Shown here: piece by piece, positions 48,443-60,060 of the stretch
Layout: each line of letters starts with the position of its first letter
How positions within the stretch are numbered: position 1 is the first letter of the stretch
Source: Hirundichthys speculiger
Lineage: Eukaryota > Chordata > Actinopteri > Beloniformes > Exocoetidae
Direction of reading: 5' to 3'
Length of the DNA stretch: 64,000 nucleotides
Assembly (NCBI GenBank): GCA_018398805.1
Contig: JAGFBZ010002033.1
Coordinates: 3,392,858-3,456,857, forward strand
Made by a program: the position numbers and the translations under genes
The notes under the pieces: generated by a model
What the model was told of the DNA's origin: nothing
Databases searched by the model: none
The model's input: only the letters and a program-made list of their open reading frames with translations

Positions 48443-48508
48443 CAATAATCTATTGTTTCTGCACCGCTGACCCACGAAGGAGCATGAGGATATATCTGCA
48501 ACCTGCAG
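48443..48508 (+). repeat. Local direct repeat, copy A
   Basis: CAATAATCTATTGTTTCTG followed by ACCCACG and then GAGGATATATCTGC and CCTGCAG. The same order of words recurs 750 bp downstream at 49193-49278. Confidence 0.65.
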
Positions 48509-49192
48509 TACATTATATGAGCTATATCGAGGTAAATCAATACATCAAAGTTTTTTACTGATATATTTTTCTATATACTTTGCAAAGTTTTTGTTTTTCA
48601 TTTTCACTTTCTTTGCCTCGTCAATTAGCAAATTAAATAAGGTTAATGTGATGACTGGAGCTTGTGCGAAACAAACTGATGCAATATATTTCAGTTTTAC
48701 AATCTGCAGCTGTCAGTGGCATCGGCAGCAGCCTTTTCTATTCCCGTGGCTCGTGTTAGCACCTGGAAGAACTGAAAATTGAAATTGTCTAATGGTAGGC
48801 TTTGTTATCTTTACATTTTCTCTAAGAAACTAGAATACTATACTGTCCTTATAGAATGAGCTATGATCAAAAGAATATCATCGCATCTTTCATACTCACT
48901 TCTCACCAGGGTCATTTTGAACAGGTTTGCAGCAGTGAAGCGACTGCATGAAAGCAGACTTGTGCACCTCTCCATCACCACTCCACCAGCTCCCAAAAAG
49001 GAGTGAAATTAATTAAACTCGAGATGAGACAAAGGCTCAGGACATAAAGGGCTGCTGTTAGCATTTTTCTAGCCCATTGGTTCCTTGTTACTACTGCACA
49101 TTATGGCCCCTGAACCCTCATAAATCAATTCATACGCTATTGTCCTTTTCAGAAGGCTCTCTTCATAGTTGGCTCTAATATGACGGCGGTGA

Positions 49193-49278
49193 CAATAATC
49201 TATTGTTTCTGTGCAGCTCAGTGCTGCACCCCAGACCCACGGCCACAGACAGCTTGAGGATGTATGTGCTGCCTGCAG
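49193..49278 (+). repeat. Local direct repeat, copy B
   Basis: Identical 19-mer CAATAATCTATTGTTTCTG, then ACCCACG, then GAGGATGTATGTGC and CCTGCAG. It is about 20 bp longer than copy A, mainly through an extra CAGTGCTGCACCCCAG-like insertion. Confidence 0.65.
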
Positions 49279-51159
49279 GGAGCAGGCACAAAGGTGGGAG
49301 CAGGGGCTACTGATTTGTGACTGAAACGCATGGATTGTGATGGATATGTATACTGTACCAACCTCAAACACACCGATGAGTTGCTTGCTTTTTAACTGAA
49401 TAAAAAACTGAGAAGGAGACATTCTGATTCGTGATTGTCTCTTAATACATAATGCACCATTTTCCCGTTTGTTTATAATTTCTATTAGTCATGACTGAAG
49501 CTTTAAATGTTTCCTGAGGTACTGTATATGTGAGGCAGGATCAAAACAACTTCGATGTGAAGGTATGCACCTAATCAAATTACTGCAAATACATTTGATG
49601 GGTACTAGCGCCAGTACGCTGGTGCACAAGACTGCTGATATCAAAAAGTTTAATGCTGTCTAAACCCCTAGAAGTGTTTCTGCAACTTTGTGGCCATGGG
49701 TGAAAACTAAGAAAAGAAGTCTTTTCTCTGAGCAGCATTGTTTACAGCTCTCAGACATGTCGTGATCGATTGCAACTGGTGGGTCTGACATTAAGTAGAC
49801 CAGTGAAGCAGCTAGTTGGACACAAGAGCTTAGGCAGAGATCATTATATATCTAGCTGGCTGCATAAGCAACATATCGTACTTGTCTGCTTCAAAAGAAG
49901 AAAGTATAAAATGTAACATTGGGATGACACAGGATCAAATTAAAGGATGGTTCATCTTCTCGAAACCACGAACAGGAATATTGAATGTACTGGCCTTAAT
50001 CCCACAAGTTAATTGCAGTTAATTGCACACGATTAATTGAGTATGAATTAGTAATTTTGCCAACCTTGAGGACAAAGAGAGGCTCATATAATATCTAAGA
50101 GAGCAGCGATGTGCTTTAATGTGAATAGCAAATGTTATTGTAATTTTTTTTATCAATAAACTGTAACATTTATGCAGATGTTAAACCTTTGTCCTGATGA
50201 GGACAGATTATAATTCATCCTCTGGAAACTGTGAATATCTCAGATAAGGAGTCAGAGATCAAAGCGTAGATAAAAGGATATTTCAAGTTGCCAGTCAATA
50301 CAAGAAGCTGCAATGTTTTCAGATAGGTTATACATTAAGTACTTTGCACACATGAATATAGCTGATTGATTACAGTATTTCAGTTCTGCCAGAGTAACCT
50401 TATGTATATATTTCCATATGCGAGCACTGTATTTTAAAATGTTAGTAAATGGAGAGGACAGAAAATCAACTCATCACTGCGCCCGCCATGTTTACTAGTC
50501 AGACCATGGTGAGTATGTTTCATTTTCTGTATTTTGGGATGAGTATCATTACATTTTATTTCTCAATGGAATTATGTGGAATTATTTTAATTATTGTTAG
50601 ACTTCATGACACTTACATACAAAAGCTACAACCACAATCAGTGTTAAAAAAAAAAAAAAAAGAAGAAAAAAAAAGCACATTTACCACTTGAGTTTGATCA
50701 AAACAAGCTTGTCAATCCTGTTCCAGACAAGCTGAGTCCTAAATGCGCCGTGTTTCCAGTTAGGCAGGTAGGAGTGCAACACATTTCAGTTCACAAACAC
50801 AAAGTGAATGTGTTCTGGAAGCAGTGGGAAGCCTCTGTGGCCTGATTTACGTGCAGCTTTTTTCATCTATTTGGCATATTTGAACATAATAACAGTCATT
50901 AACCAATCAATCAGTGAAGCTGTAATTTTGTTTCATGCCTGTCATTTGTTCCTTTGCAGCAAAAAGCATTTTAGCAACTTTTTCTCCTCAAGGTTCTTTT
51001 TATAACTGCGGTTAGAGCATGCAGTCTGTTCATGTAGTCATTTCTACCTTATAGTTGGTCTAAAATGCATACCAAATGACATCAATGACATCCAGCGCCT
51101 TTGAGAAAAATAATCTTCTCCCTGCAAGTGAATCATTCAGTGAGCCTTTGCTTAAAAAA
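49279..51159. other. No gene seen
   Basis: AT-rich, with an A-rich tract at 50646-50673 and repeated GTTAATTGC words near 50009-50026. Confidence 0.45.
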
Positions 51160-51185
51160 CATCACTCACTGTTCAGTGAGTGATG
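51160..51185. other. Perfect 11-bp hairpin with 4-nt loop
   Basis: CATCACTCACT and AGTGAGTGATG are perfect reverse complements around GTTC. Nearby AATCATTCAGTGAG (51132) repeats part of the motif. Confidence 0.85.
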
Positions 51186-53789
51186 CATTTGTACGGCAAT
51201 ATTTAGTGTTGTACTTCACGTAGTTTCATACATGTCATTTGATTTATTTGATGACAATAAAATGCACTTGGACTTTTGACTTACAAAGTTGCAATGGCTG
51301 CAAGATATTGATGTGAGTAGGTGCTGGCAGGCGTTGGGAGGTCAGCATAGGCCAGCAGACGCCTGACAGCAGCCTGTGGGCACAGCTGCAGGTGCTCTTC
51401 TGAAGGTTGCCCTGGTTTCACCACACAACCCATCAAACTCCATCACTGGCCCAAAATATGACATGCATTTTTTTTCCCGTGCTTTAGAGCAGTTTAATTG
51501 CACACATACTACAGTAGGCAGCAGCCGCACTCTCATTGTCGCAGTGGGCGCAGAAAATATTAGCTATATTGTGTCCTTTTTTTTTTGTTTGTTTGCTTTT
51601 GCACAGACGTGTGCGCACACAGCACAGAGCAGGAAAAATACTTAACAGGGATGAAAAGAAAGGAGGAGAGAGACAGAGATAATGAGACAAACAAAAGTCA
51701 CCAGAAAGTTAAGACGTGGAAATATGACGATGCTGATGTAGCGCTTGGCTTCATTGTGACTACGGTGGGATTGATGTACTTTAAATCTTTTCAGACTAAA
51801 AAACAATTTAAATAAAATTATTCTTTCTTATACATTGATGTATATTTCTATAAAGCCGTGTCACAGAACACAGATCTTTTATTTTGAAATGGTTTCCTTG
51901 GAATTCCACTTAAAAAAAGAAAGAAACAAAGCAGAGAAACAAGAAAGAAAGAAAGAAACCTTTCTACAGTCTTTTTGAAGCGCTTTTCCTTGACCTTGCC
52001 TAAAAAATTTCATGAGTTTAAAGAAAGATGGTTGTCTGCTTATGCTGCTGCTCACAATCATCCTCATGTCCTCAGAATCATTTAAATGTATTACAGTTAC
52101 TAATAATGAAGCTTTGCATTGAATTGCTTTTCACAAGAACGCTCTGCAGGATTTCCAGTAAAGGAAGGATGAAAGCTCAATATCATTTAGAGAACTTGAT
52201 CAGCTGTTATCATGACTGACACAAAGTCCAGTGCAAACTCAGAGTCAGTGCATAATAGAACTAGTTCTTATTCAATTTTTTTTATTGACAGTCAGCCACA
52301 AGGAAAGACCAGTGCTACTCCGACCCCAAAACTCTACTGGTGCAGACCCCCAAACCAGTTACCAGTTGAACCAGGGTTGACCTGTGTGCTGTGTTAAGCT
52401 CGTAGGCTTAACAAAGCCTATCAGCAAAGAAATTACACCAAAATCAAGCAGCAGTTATTCATGGAGGAGATCTTCTCCTTGTAAGATGGTCATTGATTGA
52501 AGTGCATCTTGATCACTTTTCTTTTTCAAACAAATAGAGCCACCCTGGTCTCCATCTTTGACTCAAACAGGCTGCTTGACTCAAAGCAGCAGAACAAAAA
52601 CCTGAATTCAATGCTTCAGAGGAAGAACAACGTTTAGTCAGTGTTTCTGAATGTTGCCCAATGAGCTCTATTACACTGCATTTCCAATGTGTGTTTTAAG
52701 ATGTAATAAAAAAACAATGTTTACATCCTCATTAATAATGATTGTTGGGGGTTTCAGTGTCACCAGCTGGTGTTTGCGAGTCCTGTTCAAAACAGCGGAA
52801 ATAAATCCTGTTTTGTAGTGGCGTTCATAAATACCGGTCAGCTTTTGGAAAAGCCTGTTGGAATAGCAACGAGTATTCACAAATGCCAAATGTTGTTTAT
52901 GACAACCTCTATAAAAACAGAGAGGGAATATTAAGATACTGGATTTGAGGGAAAACAAGACAAACATTGTGATCTGTGTTCTGTGACATGGCTTTATAGG
53001 GGCTGTGTGAAAGTGGTAAGGTAAGCAGGTTCTTAAAATGCTTTAATGCTGAACTGGCTTTGAAGTGGTTTTAGCACCAGCCCAGCACCAGCAGCTGCTC
53101 CAAGCCAGTTCAAAAGGTGTATTAGATACTGTATAGAGTTTGCATTAGTCAATGCCTGTAGTCCATTCTTTTATTACCTTACTGTGCATATACTGCCTAA
53201 TTTCCTCTGTTCATTGTCAGATTTTCACCCAATTTGTTCTGTCTTGTTATCTTATTTGGCCCGCTCCTCATTTGCACCTATGTTGGATGTTCTATGTGGA
53301 CTGTCTGTAATTCTGGCTCTGCGAGCTCTCAGAAGAAATATTTGAAAGCTGCTTCCCAGACAATGGAAGGGATTTTTTTGGAGAAATGATAAAAGACATC
53401 TCACTGAACACATTCATTTTGTGGTATTTTGGAGAAAAGTTCAGTCCCCGGAGGTTATTGGAGATGTATTATTCTTGTATGAGATGCCAGCAAGGAAAAA
53501 TAAAGATAAAAGGCAATTAATGAAAGAACTCGGATATGTTTAGTTTCCTATCTATTACAGCAACTTTGGTGAGTTGAAACCTTTTGCATCTCTGTAATGA
53601 CTTATAATTTATGAAACATGCATCATAAAGATTAAATCAACCATACTACAACAGAGGTTTATTAATCTCTTTGTACTTATATATGCCTAAGACCTTTGTT
53701 CTATACAGCCAGGTGAAAATAAGAAACATTTAGTTTCAGTGTAAAGATTATACATATCAGGACATCACAAAAGAAGTCATCTGATATGT
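51186..53789. other. No gene seen
   Basis: (GAAA)n at about 51937-51959. 53330-53530 is a repeat-free AT-rich stretch. Open frames are short and random-looking. Confidence 0.45.
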
Positions 53790-54090
53790 AGCAGGTCTTA
53801 AAGGTGCAGGATAACAAAAACTATGCAATCAAGCAGGAGCAGCCTGTGAAAAACTAAAAAAGGCTACTTCCTCATGAATTAACTAACAGCCTCATGCTGC
53901 TAATTAAATGCACTTCATTAAGTGATAATCAGCAAATGGGATCACCTCTGTCAAGGTTTTTGTAGTTTTCTGGTCAGGAACATTCAGGTGTGTTAACACC
54001 ATGTCACGGAAGAAAGACATCAATGCCGATTTTAGAAAAGCAGTTGTTGGTGCCCATAAATCTGAAGACTGTATAAGGCAAAACAAGACT
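53790..54090 (+). pseudogene. Tc1-like transposon 5' fragment with transposase start
   Basis: Remnant of a second, different Tc1-like element. The leader includes AAGTGATAATCAGCAAATGG, GATCACCTCTGTCAAGG and CTGGTCAGGAACATTCAGG, directly before an ATG (54001) whose product starts MSRKKDINADFRKAVVGAH. That resembles the N-terminal helix-turn-helix start of Tc1-like transposases from fish. The frame leaves homology after about 25 residues (near 54085). A further piece resembling the transposase interior occurs at 54540-54640. Confidence 0.75.
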
Positions 54091-54199
54091 TCTGAAACGT
54101 CCTTTGGACATGTAAGACATATAAATCTTTTTTTTTAATTATTTTTTAAACATTAATACACAACACAAAAACCACAGACAGCATATTGCTGCAAACATC

Positions 54200-54420
54200 T
54201 CATACTTGGACGGCCGAGGGGCTGGGCTATTTCTTGCCTGCTGTTGGCTGTGTGTGTTTTGTGTGTTTTCCTGTAATTCAGGAAGTATGGGTGGAGCTGA
54301 GTTCTTGTCACAGATGCAGCACAGCTGGGCAGGCTGTGCTCAGCTGGATATAAGTTACACCTGCAGGTTCCTGTCAAGAGAGCCTTTCTCTCCTCCTCAC
54401 TTGCAGGCAGACATTGGACA
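54200..54420. other. Possible inserted element between Tc1-like fragments
   Basis: GC-richer block with GGGTGGAGCTGAG and CACAGCTGGGCAGGCTGTGC, LTR- or promoter-like in style, lying between two Tc1-like pieces. The 125-codon open frame at 54206-54583 starts at TTG and has no recognised domain. Confidence 0.25.
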
Positions 54421-54539
54421 TGACATCATTTTGGCTTTTGCTCTTGCACATGTATCCCTCATACAAATATGGTACACATACTCTACTAATGTCCTGACTT
54501 TTGTCTTTTTAAATGTATTAAATTTAAACTATTGCAGTT

Positions 54540-54640
54540 GGAGAACTATGTTGCGAGGCGTGTTGTGGACAGGCCAACTATGAAGCACAGTAGTGGGGGG
54601 TTGAAGATTTGAGCTTGTTTTGCTGTGATAACACTGTCAT
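54540..54640 (+). pseudogene. Tc1-like transposase interior fragment
   Basis: Contains GGCCAACTATGAAGCACAGT and GATTTGAGCTTGTTTTGCTG, recalling the stretch of fish Tc1-like transposases that encodes the ...K-H-G-G-G-S...W-G-C-F-A region before the second catalytic Asp. Same strand as 53790-54090, so probably the same broken element. Confidence 0.55.
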
Positions 54641-56920
54641 GAACTCAGCTTTGTTGATGTGAGCTCTCACTGTATGCTCTGTCAAGTGATTACTTCTGAG
54701 AGTAATTTGTGTATAAATTTATGATTTTCTGGTCATGCAAAGCTAACAATCCTACTTCGAGATTGCGGGAGAGTTCTTCTCTCCACCCATAAAACCAGTT
54801 GTTTTGAACAGAGGTGGAAAGAAACACGGCTGAAAAAGAATATCTGACCAAAGCACATCACAGACCTTTCATCAACAACTCAGGGAATTGTGTTATCTTG
54901 TGAAAAATAGGAAAAAGAAAGATGTATTATGACTCCTTTGAGCTACAGACTTTGCTCTCTAATGCTCACTGCTCTCAAGTTGTGCAGTTATTTGGTTTTA
55001 TGATCTGTATTTCTGTGGACCTCCTTTTCAGTTAGCATCTTATATAGGTACGTCTAGTTCAGTACATTTCCCAGTGCTTTGTGCATCCCTCAGTGGTAGA
55101 TCACTTTGTTGCTGCATGGTGTGTGTGCAGCTGGGTGTATGATCTGATTTTAGTGTATAACTATAATTTGCTCTGGAAAAGCTTTTGCAGAGAGAGTAAA
55201 GCAATAATGTTGTACCCTGCACACATACACACAAAAAAAGAAAAAGTAAAACTCAAAAAAGAAAAGAGAAAAGATGGAAAAGGTAACAGCACTGAATTTT
55301 TGACTTCCATTATGGATTTGTCCCTGCAGGACTCTTCGAATGAACCGCTAAAGTGACAGTAGAGAAAGGCCTCTGCTGAAGAGAGGAACATTCCAAAAGA
55401 GAAATTAGGTGACGGGATTGGAACTATACAGCCCTCACAGTTTTAGTTTTATATTGGTGGAAATGGCCAAACATTACCACCAAACAACAGAATGGGATAA
55501 AAGAAGATAGTTATTGAGGAAAGGTATGTCAATATGTATGAGTAACAACTATGTGCATTACTCTAAAGCACTCCCGCCCCTCTATTTGAGAAGGACTGGG
55601 CTTCACAATTAATTCTCTGGGGAAAATAAATACCTAAAAACAAAGTGGAAGTTGCAGGAAGGTTCACCATATTTTAGACCTCAACCCCCAAGATATGATT
55701 ATTAAACTGTCTGATCGCATCGCATGTGCTGCAAAAATGTTTTTTTATTTTTCAATATCCGTGTGGATAAATTCTCTGCGATCTCATAATAATGAGTGAT
55801 GATGTGTTGCATCATGGAAAGGAAAGAAAGTGTAGCAGCGCCACTCATCCTCATCACTGCTGTACCTTTTGTACACGGAACAAAAATGATGTTTCCATTA
55901 GTCATAGCAATGACTGAAGTGTTTGTCATCACACCGAGAGCTGCTCGATGACAAGGTATTATTACAGTCATTATGATGACTTGAGATTCATTTCATTGCC
56001 ATGGGTCTAACAAATACTCTTTGATGCAAAAATTCTGTTATAGAAATGTTATGTTTTATATAAAGCAAAGCTTACAGAAAAACTGCATTTCTTCTAGCAC
56101 TGTCTGTTTTTGATCTTTATTTAACACATTTTCTTTTTTTTTTTTTTTATTTGATGAATATGGGTTCATGTTTATTTTATCCAACTGCAAAATTATAAAC
56201 TTGAATGCTGCTGAATGGACCAGAAATGACTTTCAACAGTTAGAGCTATTATTTTAGTAATTTCTATTAAGTGTCTGAGTGATGTGGTCATGAAACTGGT
56301 AATGCCTGCCATTGGCATTATTTCATATAAAACTCAATGTTCCTAGGTTGCATGTCTATCTGAATGTCTGTGCCACCTGCTTTTGTCTCCCCTGGTGTTT
56401 CTTGCAAAAGCAATTTCTACTTCAGGCATCCTTGGAGTCAAACTAATTCAACCAGCTGGAGAGAAGGAACCAGCATGAGGAAAGGACATAAGGTTAAGCA
56501 GATAATGTGCTAGCTATACCAAGCTGTCATTCCTTGTGTCTCCACTGTTGTTCTCTTGTTTGTTTATTTGAAGTTTTTTCTAATTGGCTGTTATATTCTC
56601 AAGCAGTATCCGCCCTCAGCTGTGCTGTTACTGCCGGTCACTGTTCAGGGCGAGACTAAGATCACTGTGGCCAAGGGCACGTCCACTCGCCTGTGACTCC
56701 ACTGTCAGCACTAATGCATTCAGGGCAGAGCTACATGCTTTTTCAGGTGTGTCGCAGGCAGCAGCGTCAGCAGATTGTAATCAAATCCAATCTGGTATTA
56801 AAAGACGATCTTGACACTTGACTCCATCAAAAGAAAACAGGGAAAGTTTGTCTGTATAATGTGATCACAGAGCCTCTGGTCTCCGCATGAAACTTAACAT
56901 TGATTACATCCTAAACTCAA
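54641..56920. other. No gene seen
   Basis: A-rich purine stretch at 55230-55280; poly-T near 56135-56150. No coding signal. Open frames up to 91 codons look random. Confidence 0.45.
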
Positions 56921-57368
56921 CACTGCAAAAAAAAAAAAAAAAAAAAAGGGGGGGGGGGGGTCTTCAAACAAGATAAAAACACTACAACTAAGGAATAAAG
57001 GTACTCAAAACAAGTGAAAAATCTGTCCATGCAGCAAGATAATTTCACTTGGTAAGATTTCTTAAATTAAGATTATAGGAACGCTTGTTTATAGATTTAA
57101 GAAAGGTATAATTTGTTACTGAATCCTAAAACAAGATTTATTTTAATGAGGAGAGGAGATAAACATAATACATAATAAACATAATACATAAAACATAATA
57201 CCGTACATCTTATTTTAAGTGTTAATTGTCTCATTTTAGGAGAGTTTTACTTGATATAAGATTATACTGAGACTTAAAATAAGAAAGTAATTATTAAAAC
57301 AAGAAAAAATATCTGACGCTTCTAAATGTAAGTTTTTTTTCTTAGTAAGAACCAAATAATTTGCAGTG
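56921..57368. mobile_element. CACTGCAAA-ended non-autonomous element
   Basis: Left end CACTGCAAA and right end TTTGCAGTG are perfect 9-bp inverted repeats 448 bp apart. The interior is full of AAACAAGAT/ATCTTATTTT words, the familiar style of a common fish repeat of this type. A 21-base A run followed by a 13-base G run lies just inside the left end. Superfamily not certain. No coding capacity. Confidence 0.7.
56927..56960. repeat. Poly-A/poly-G junction
   Basis: 21 A followed directly by 13 G. Confidence 0.9.
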
Positions 57369-59500
57369 AACCACTCTGAATGAAGTCTATCATGACTGTT
57401 TGATCTGTTTGAACAGTGGGCTGCATTGTGTAAAATGCTAATCGACAGATTCTCTTATCTGTTTGACGTGACTAAAATACATGGACACTACATCATCGAC
57501 ATGTCGTCAAGGAGGTTATCACTCCTGATTTGTCAACCTGTTTTTGTACAGATTCCAAATGCCACACCGACTTCTCCCTTAAGCCACTTTGAGAAGACTC
57601 AGTCATGCAGGCGTATGTAGAACTGGCCTTAAATCTCAGTCACTGCTCAACAAGGAAGCCATGAGCATTTATCCACAGTTTTCACTCATGTATTCATTCA
57701 TGCACAATGTCACCTTATAGCGAGAAACTGAATTCAGAAGAAAATCAATATGATAAACTGCTACTTGTTTTGTCCCTAAATTGTTTCAGTTTGGAAATCA
57801 ATACAGAAACCAGAGCCATTCATCACCTTTTGAGAGAAGTGGGCGCCCCACGGGAAAATATTAGGCCCTCCATGTGGAGCAGGAAAAAAAAAAAAAAAAA
57901 GAAAATGTAGTGGGTGGGTGAGGGAGAAGCTGAGGCGATGCTAAGCAGGGAGAGAAATGAGAAATAAAGACAAAATGAACAAATGCAGGCACCTAGATGG
58001 AGCGGAGGAGGAAAACAGAGTAGGAAGAGGTGAATTGCAAGATTCTTCTGTTGCTTCTGTCTCTTCATTCTTCTCTCTTTAGCTTAGAAGGATGGATGAC
58101 ATGCATGGGTTTATCAGACGCTGACAGGCAAAGTTAAAAAAAAAAGAAAAAAAACCCTCTCAGTGTGGGGCCTGTTCAGATTAATACAGTGCAGCAGGTG
58201 ACGTCTGATCCATGATCCAGGTCATTAAGGTCCTCTGATGGTGTCATTAAGACAATGAGCAGATTAAAGCAGCGACAAGTGACATCATGTCAATTTGGAC
58301 TTGACCATGTTCCTCTGTTGGCCTTTGGTGAGCTTCATCATACCTCCATAAATCAGGGAGGAAGGTAAAAAATTAATGAAGGAATACCATGTGTGGCAAT
58401 ATGACTATTATATGTGCAGGATATTTATGACTAATCGTTCTATAAATATTCAGAGGTTAATATAGGATGCCAAAATCCTCTTTAAATGTTTTCAGAATGT
58501 TTTTGTGTAATAGCTGACACACTGAATCATGTATTAAAATGACCTATAAGACATTCAAATGGCAAGTTACATCTGAATTTATGACGAGGTATGGGTGCTG
58601 TAAAATTAGATTTCATTGCCTCACAGAGAAAGTTAAATCTCAGGTGCTTCAAGTGGTGAAATTCAATTAAGGAAACTGTGATCTGCATTTAAAACACCTG
58701 AAAGTCAGATGTATAACCTTTGTTTTTGTGTCAAAAGAGGAACATTTGACAGTTAATTGCTAGTGATATTATATACACTGCAAAAATATTTCAGTGTAGC
58801 ACATTTCAAAAATTCCAAGCTTAACCACACTGCTTTACAGATTAAAGAAAAAGAACCAATGTATGTTTAATAATGTGAATTCAGTTGACATCGAGCAAGT
58901 TGTCTAGTTCGATAGACACAAAATTCACAAATTAATTAAATGTTGTTTTGTTGACAGTCTTTATATCACTAACAACTTTGAGTCAGAATCCAACTCTTCA
59001 TTGGGTAAAAAGCATCAAAACTGATATATGGCTTTTGTTTCGACCTATGTAAAGCAATGAACTCTATCGATTTCCTTTTTTTTTTGGTTTTGTTTTGTTT
59101 CTCTTACTAAATCTACCCTAGTCAAGACTGTCATATTTAGATGAAGAGAGGTCCTGTCAGGAAAACCTTTATAGTACAATACTAATCCAACCTCATGTCT
59201 ACTGGGCCAGATCAAATCTGAACAATACAAGTATTAGCCATTCAATGCACTGCAGCTTAGGTGAACAGATAGACAAAGTGGAGGGAAATGACTTGGCAGC
59301 CAGTACTTCCAAGAGTACAACCTGCCATGAAATTAGTTCAGAGGCCTCGTACACCGGTGGTTTCAAGTTTAACCCATCAGTTTCAAGACTGGCAAGCAGC
59401 AGAGCGAACGTTGCAGGTGGTGGTAAGCAGGTAAAGGAAATTATGCATTTTATTAAGAAAAAAAAAAAGCTAAAATAAAACAATAAAACTGATGTAGCAG
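57369..59500. other. Unique DNA, possible conserved noncoding sequence
   Basis: Poly-A at 57881-57900. 58180-58700 is a repeat-free AT-rich block with many ATTA/TAAT words and short palindromes; it could be a distal enhancer, but I have no conservation data. No coding exon seen. Confidence 0.35.
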
Positions 59501-60060
59501 GGTGTTCAAAACAGTCTAGACAAGGCAAGTGCTGATGAGGAACTCACAAAACAAAAGACCAAACTGGAGTATGCTGGCAGGAAAGAAAGCAGTAGGGAAG
59601 ATGAGGCTCTGGCATTGAACAAATCTAAGCATAAACTCCATGGCAGGAACTGTCATGTTGTCTGTAGACTTTATGAAAGCAACCAGTGGTTTGTTTACAG
59701 ACTCTGTGACAGGAACTGGCGGGACATTTGCAGCCTCCTCGTGCTAGATGCATGTGGAATAGTAGCTGGCTTCAGGGAGGCTAGGACACCTGCTAGCGCT
59801 GGGGCTGGCGTGGCAGGAGCAGGCAGGATAGTGGCTGACACGGGACATCAGCCAACGTCATGACTGATGTCACTACTGGAGAACCAATCGCTGACAGATG
59901 ATCTGCAGATGCAGGAACTAGTGGGTGGTCTGCAGGCTCTGGAAGCTGGTGGATAGTCTGCAGACACAGGATTTGAAAACGCATGTGATCTGCAGGGTCC
60001 AGGAGAGGAACAGTTGAACCGTCTGCTGCATGAACACGATCGGACTCTGATTCAAGTACT
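59500..60060. repeat. Degenerate minisatellite-like region
   Basis: Recurring words GTCTGCAG(A/G), GCAGGAACT and GGCAGGA/ACTGGCG at roughly 30-60 bp spacing, with more GC than the flanks. Resembles the internal noncoding repeats of some fish LTR-type elements. No open frame above 82 codons. Confidence 0.4.

Noticed and set aside
54206..54583. 125-codon frame with Cys-rich start
   Set aside because: Begins at TTG, has no known domain, spans the junction into a Tc1-like fragment, and is within chance length.
58775..58795. CACTGCAAAAATATTTCAGTG as a second CACTGCAAA element
   Set aside because: Only 5 bp of each end match and they are 21 bp apart; too short to call an element.
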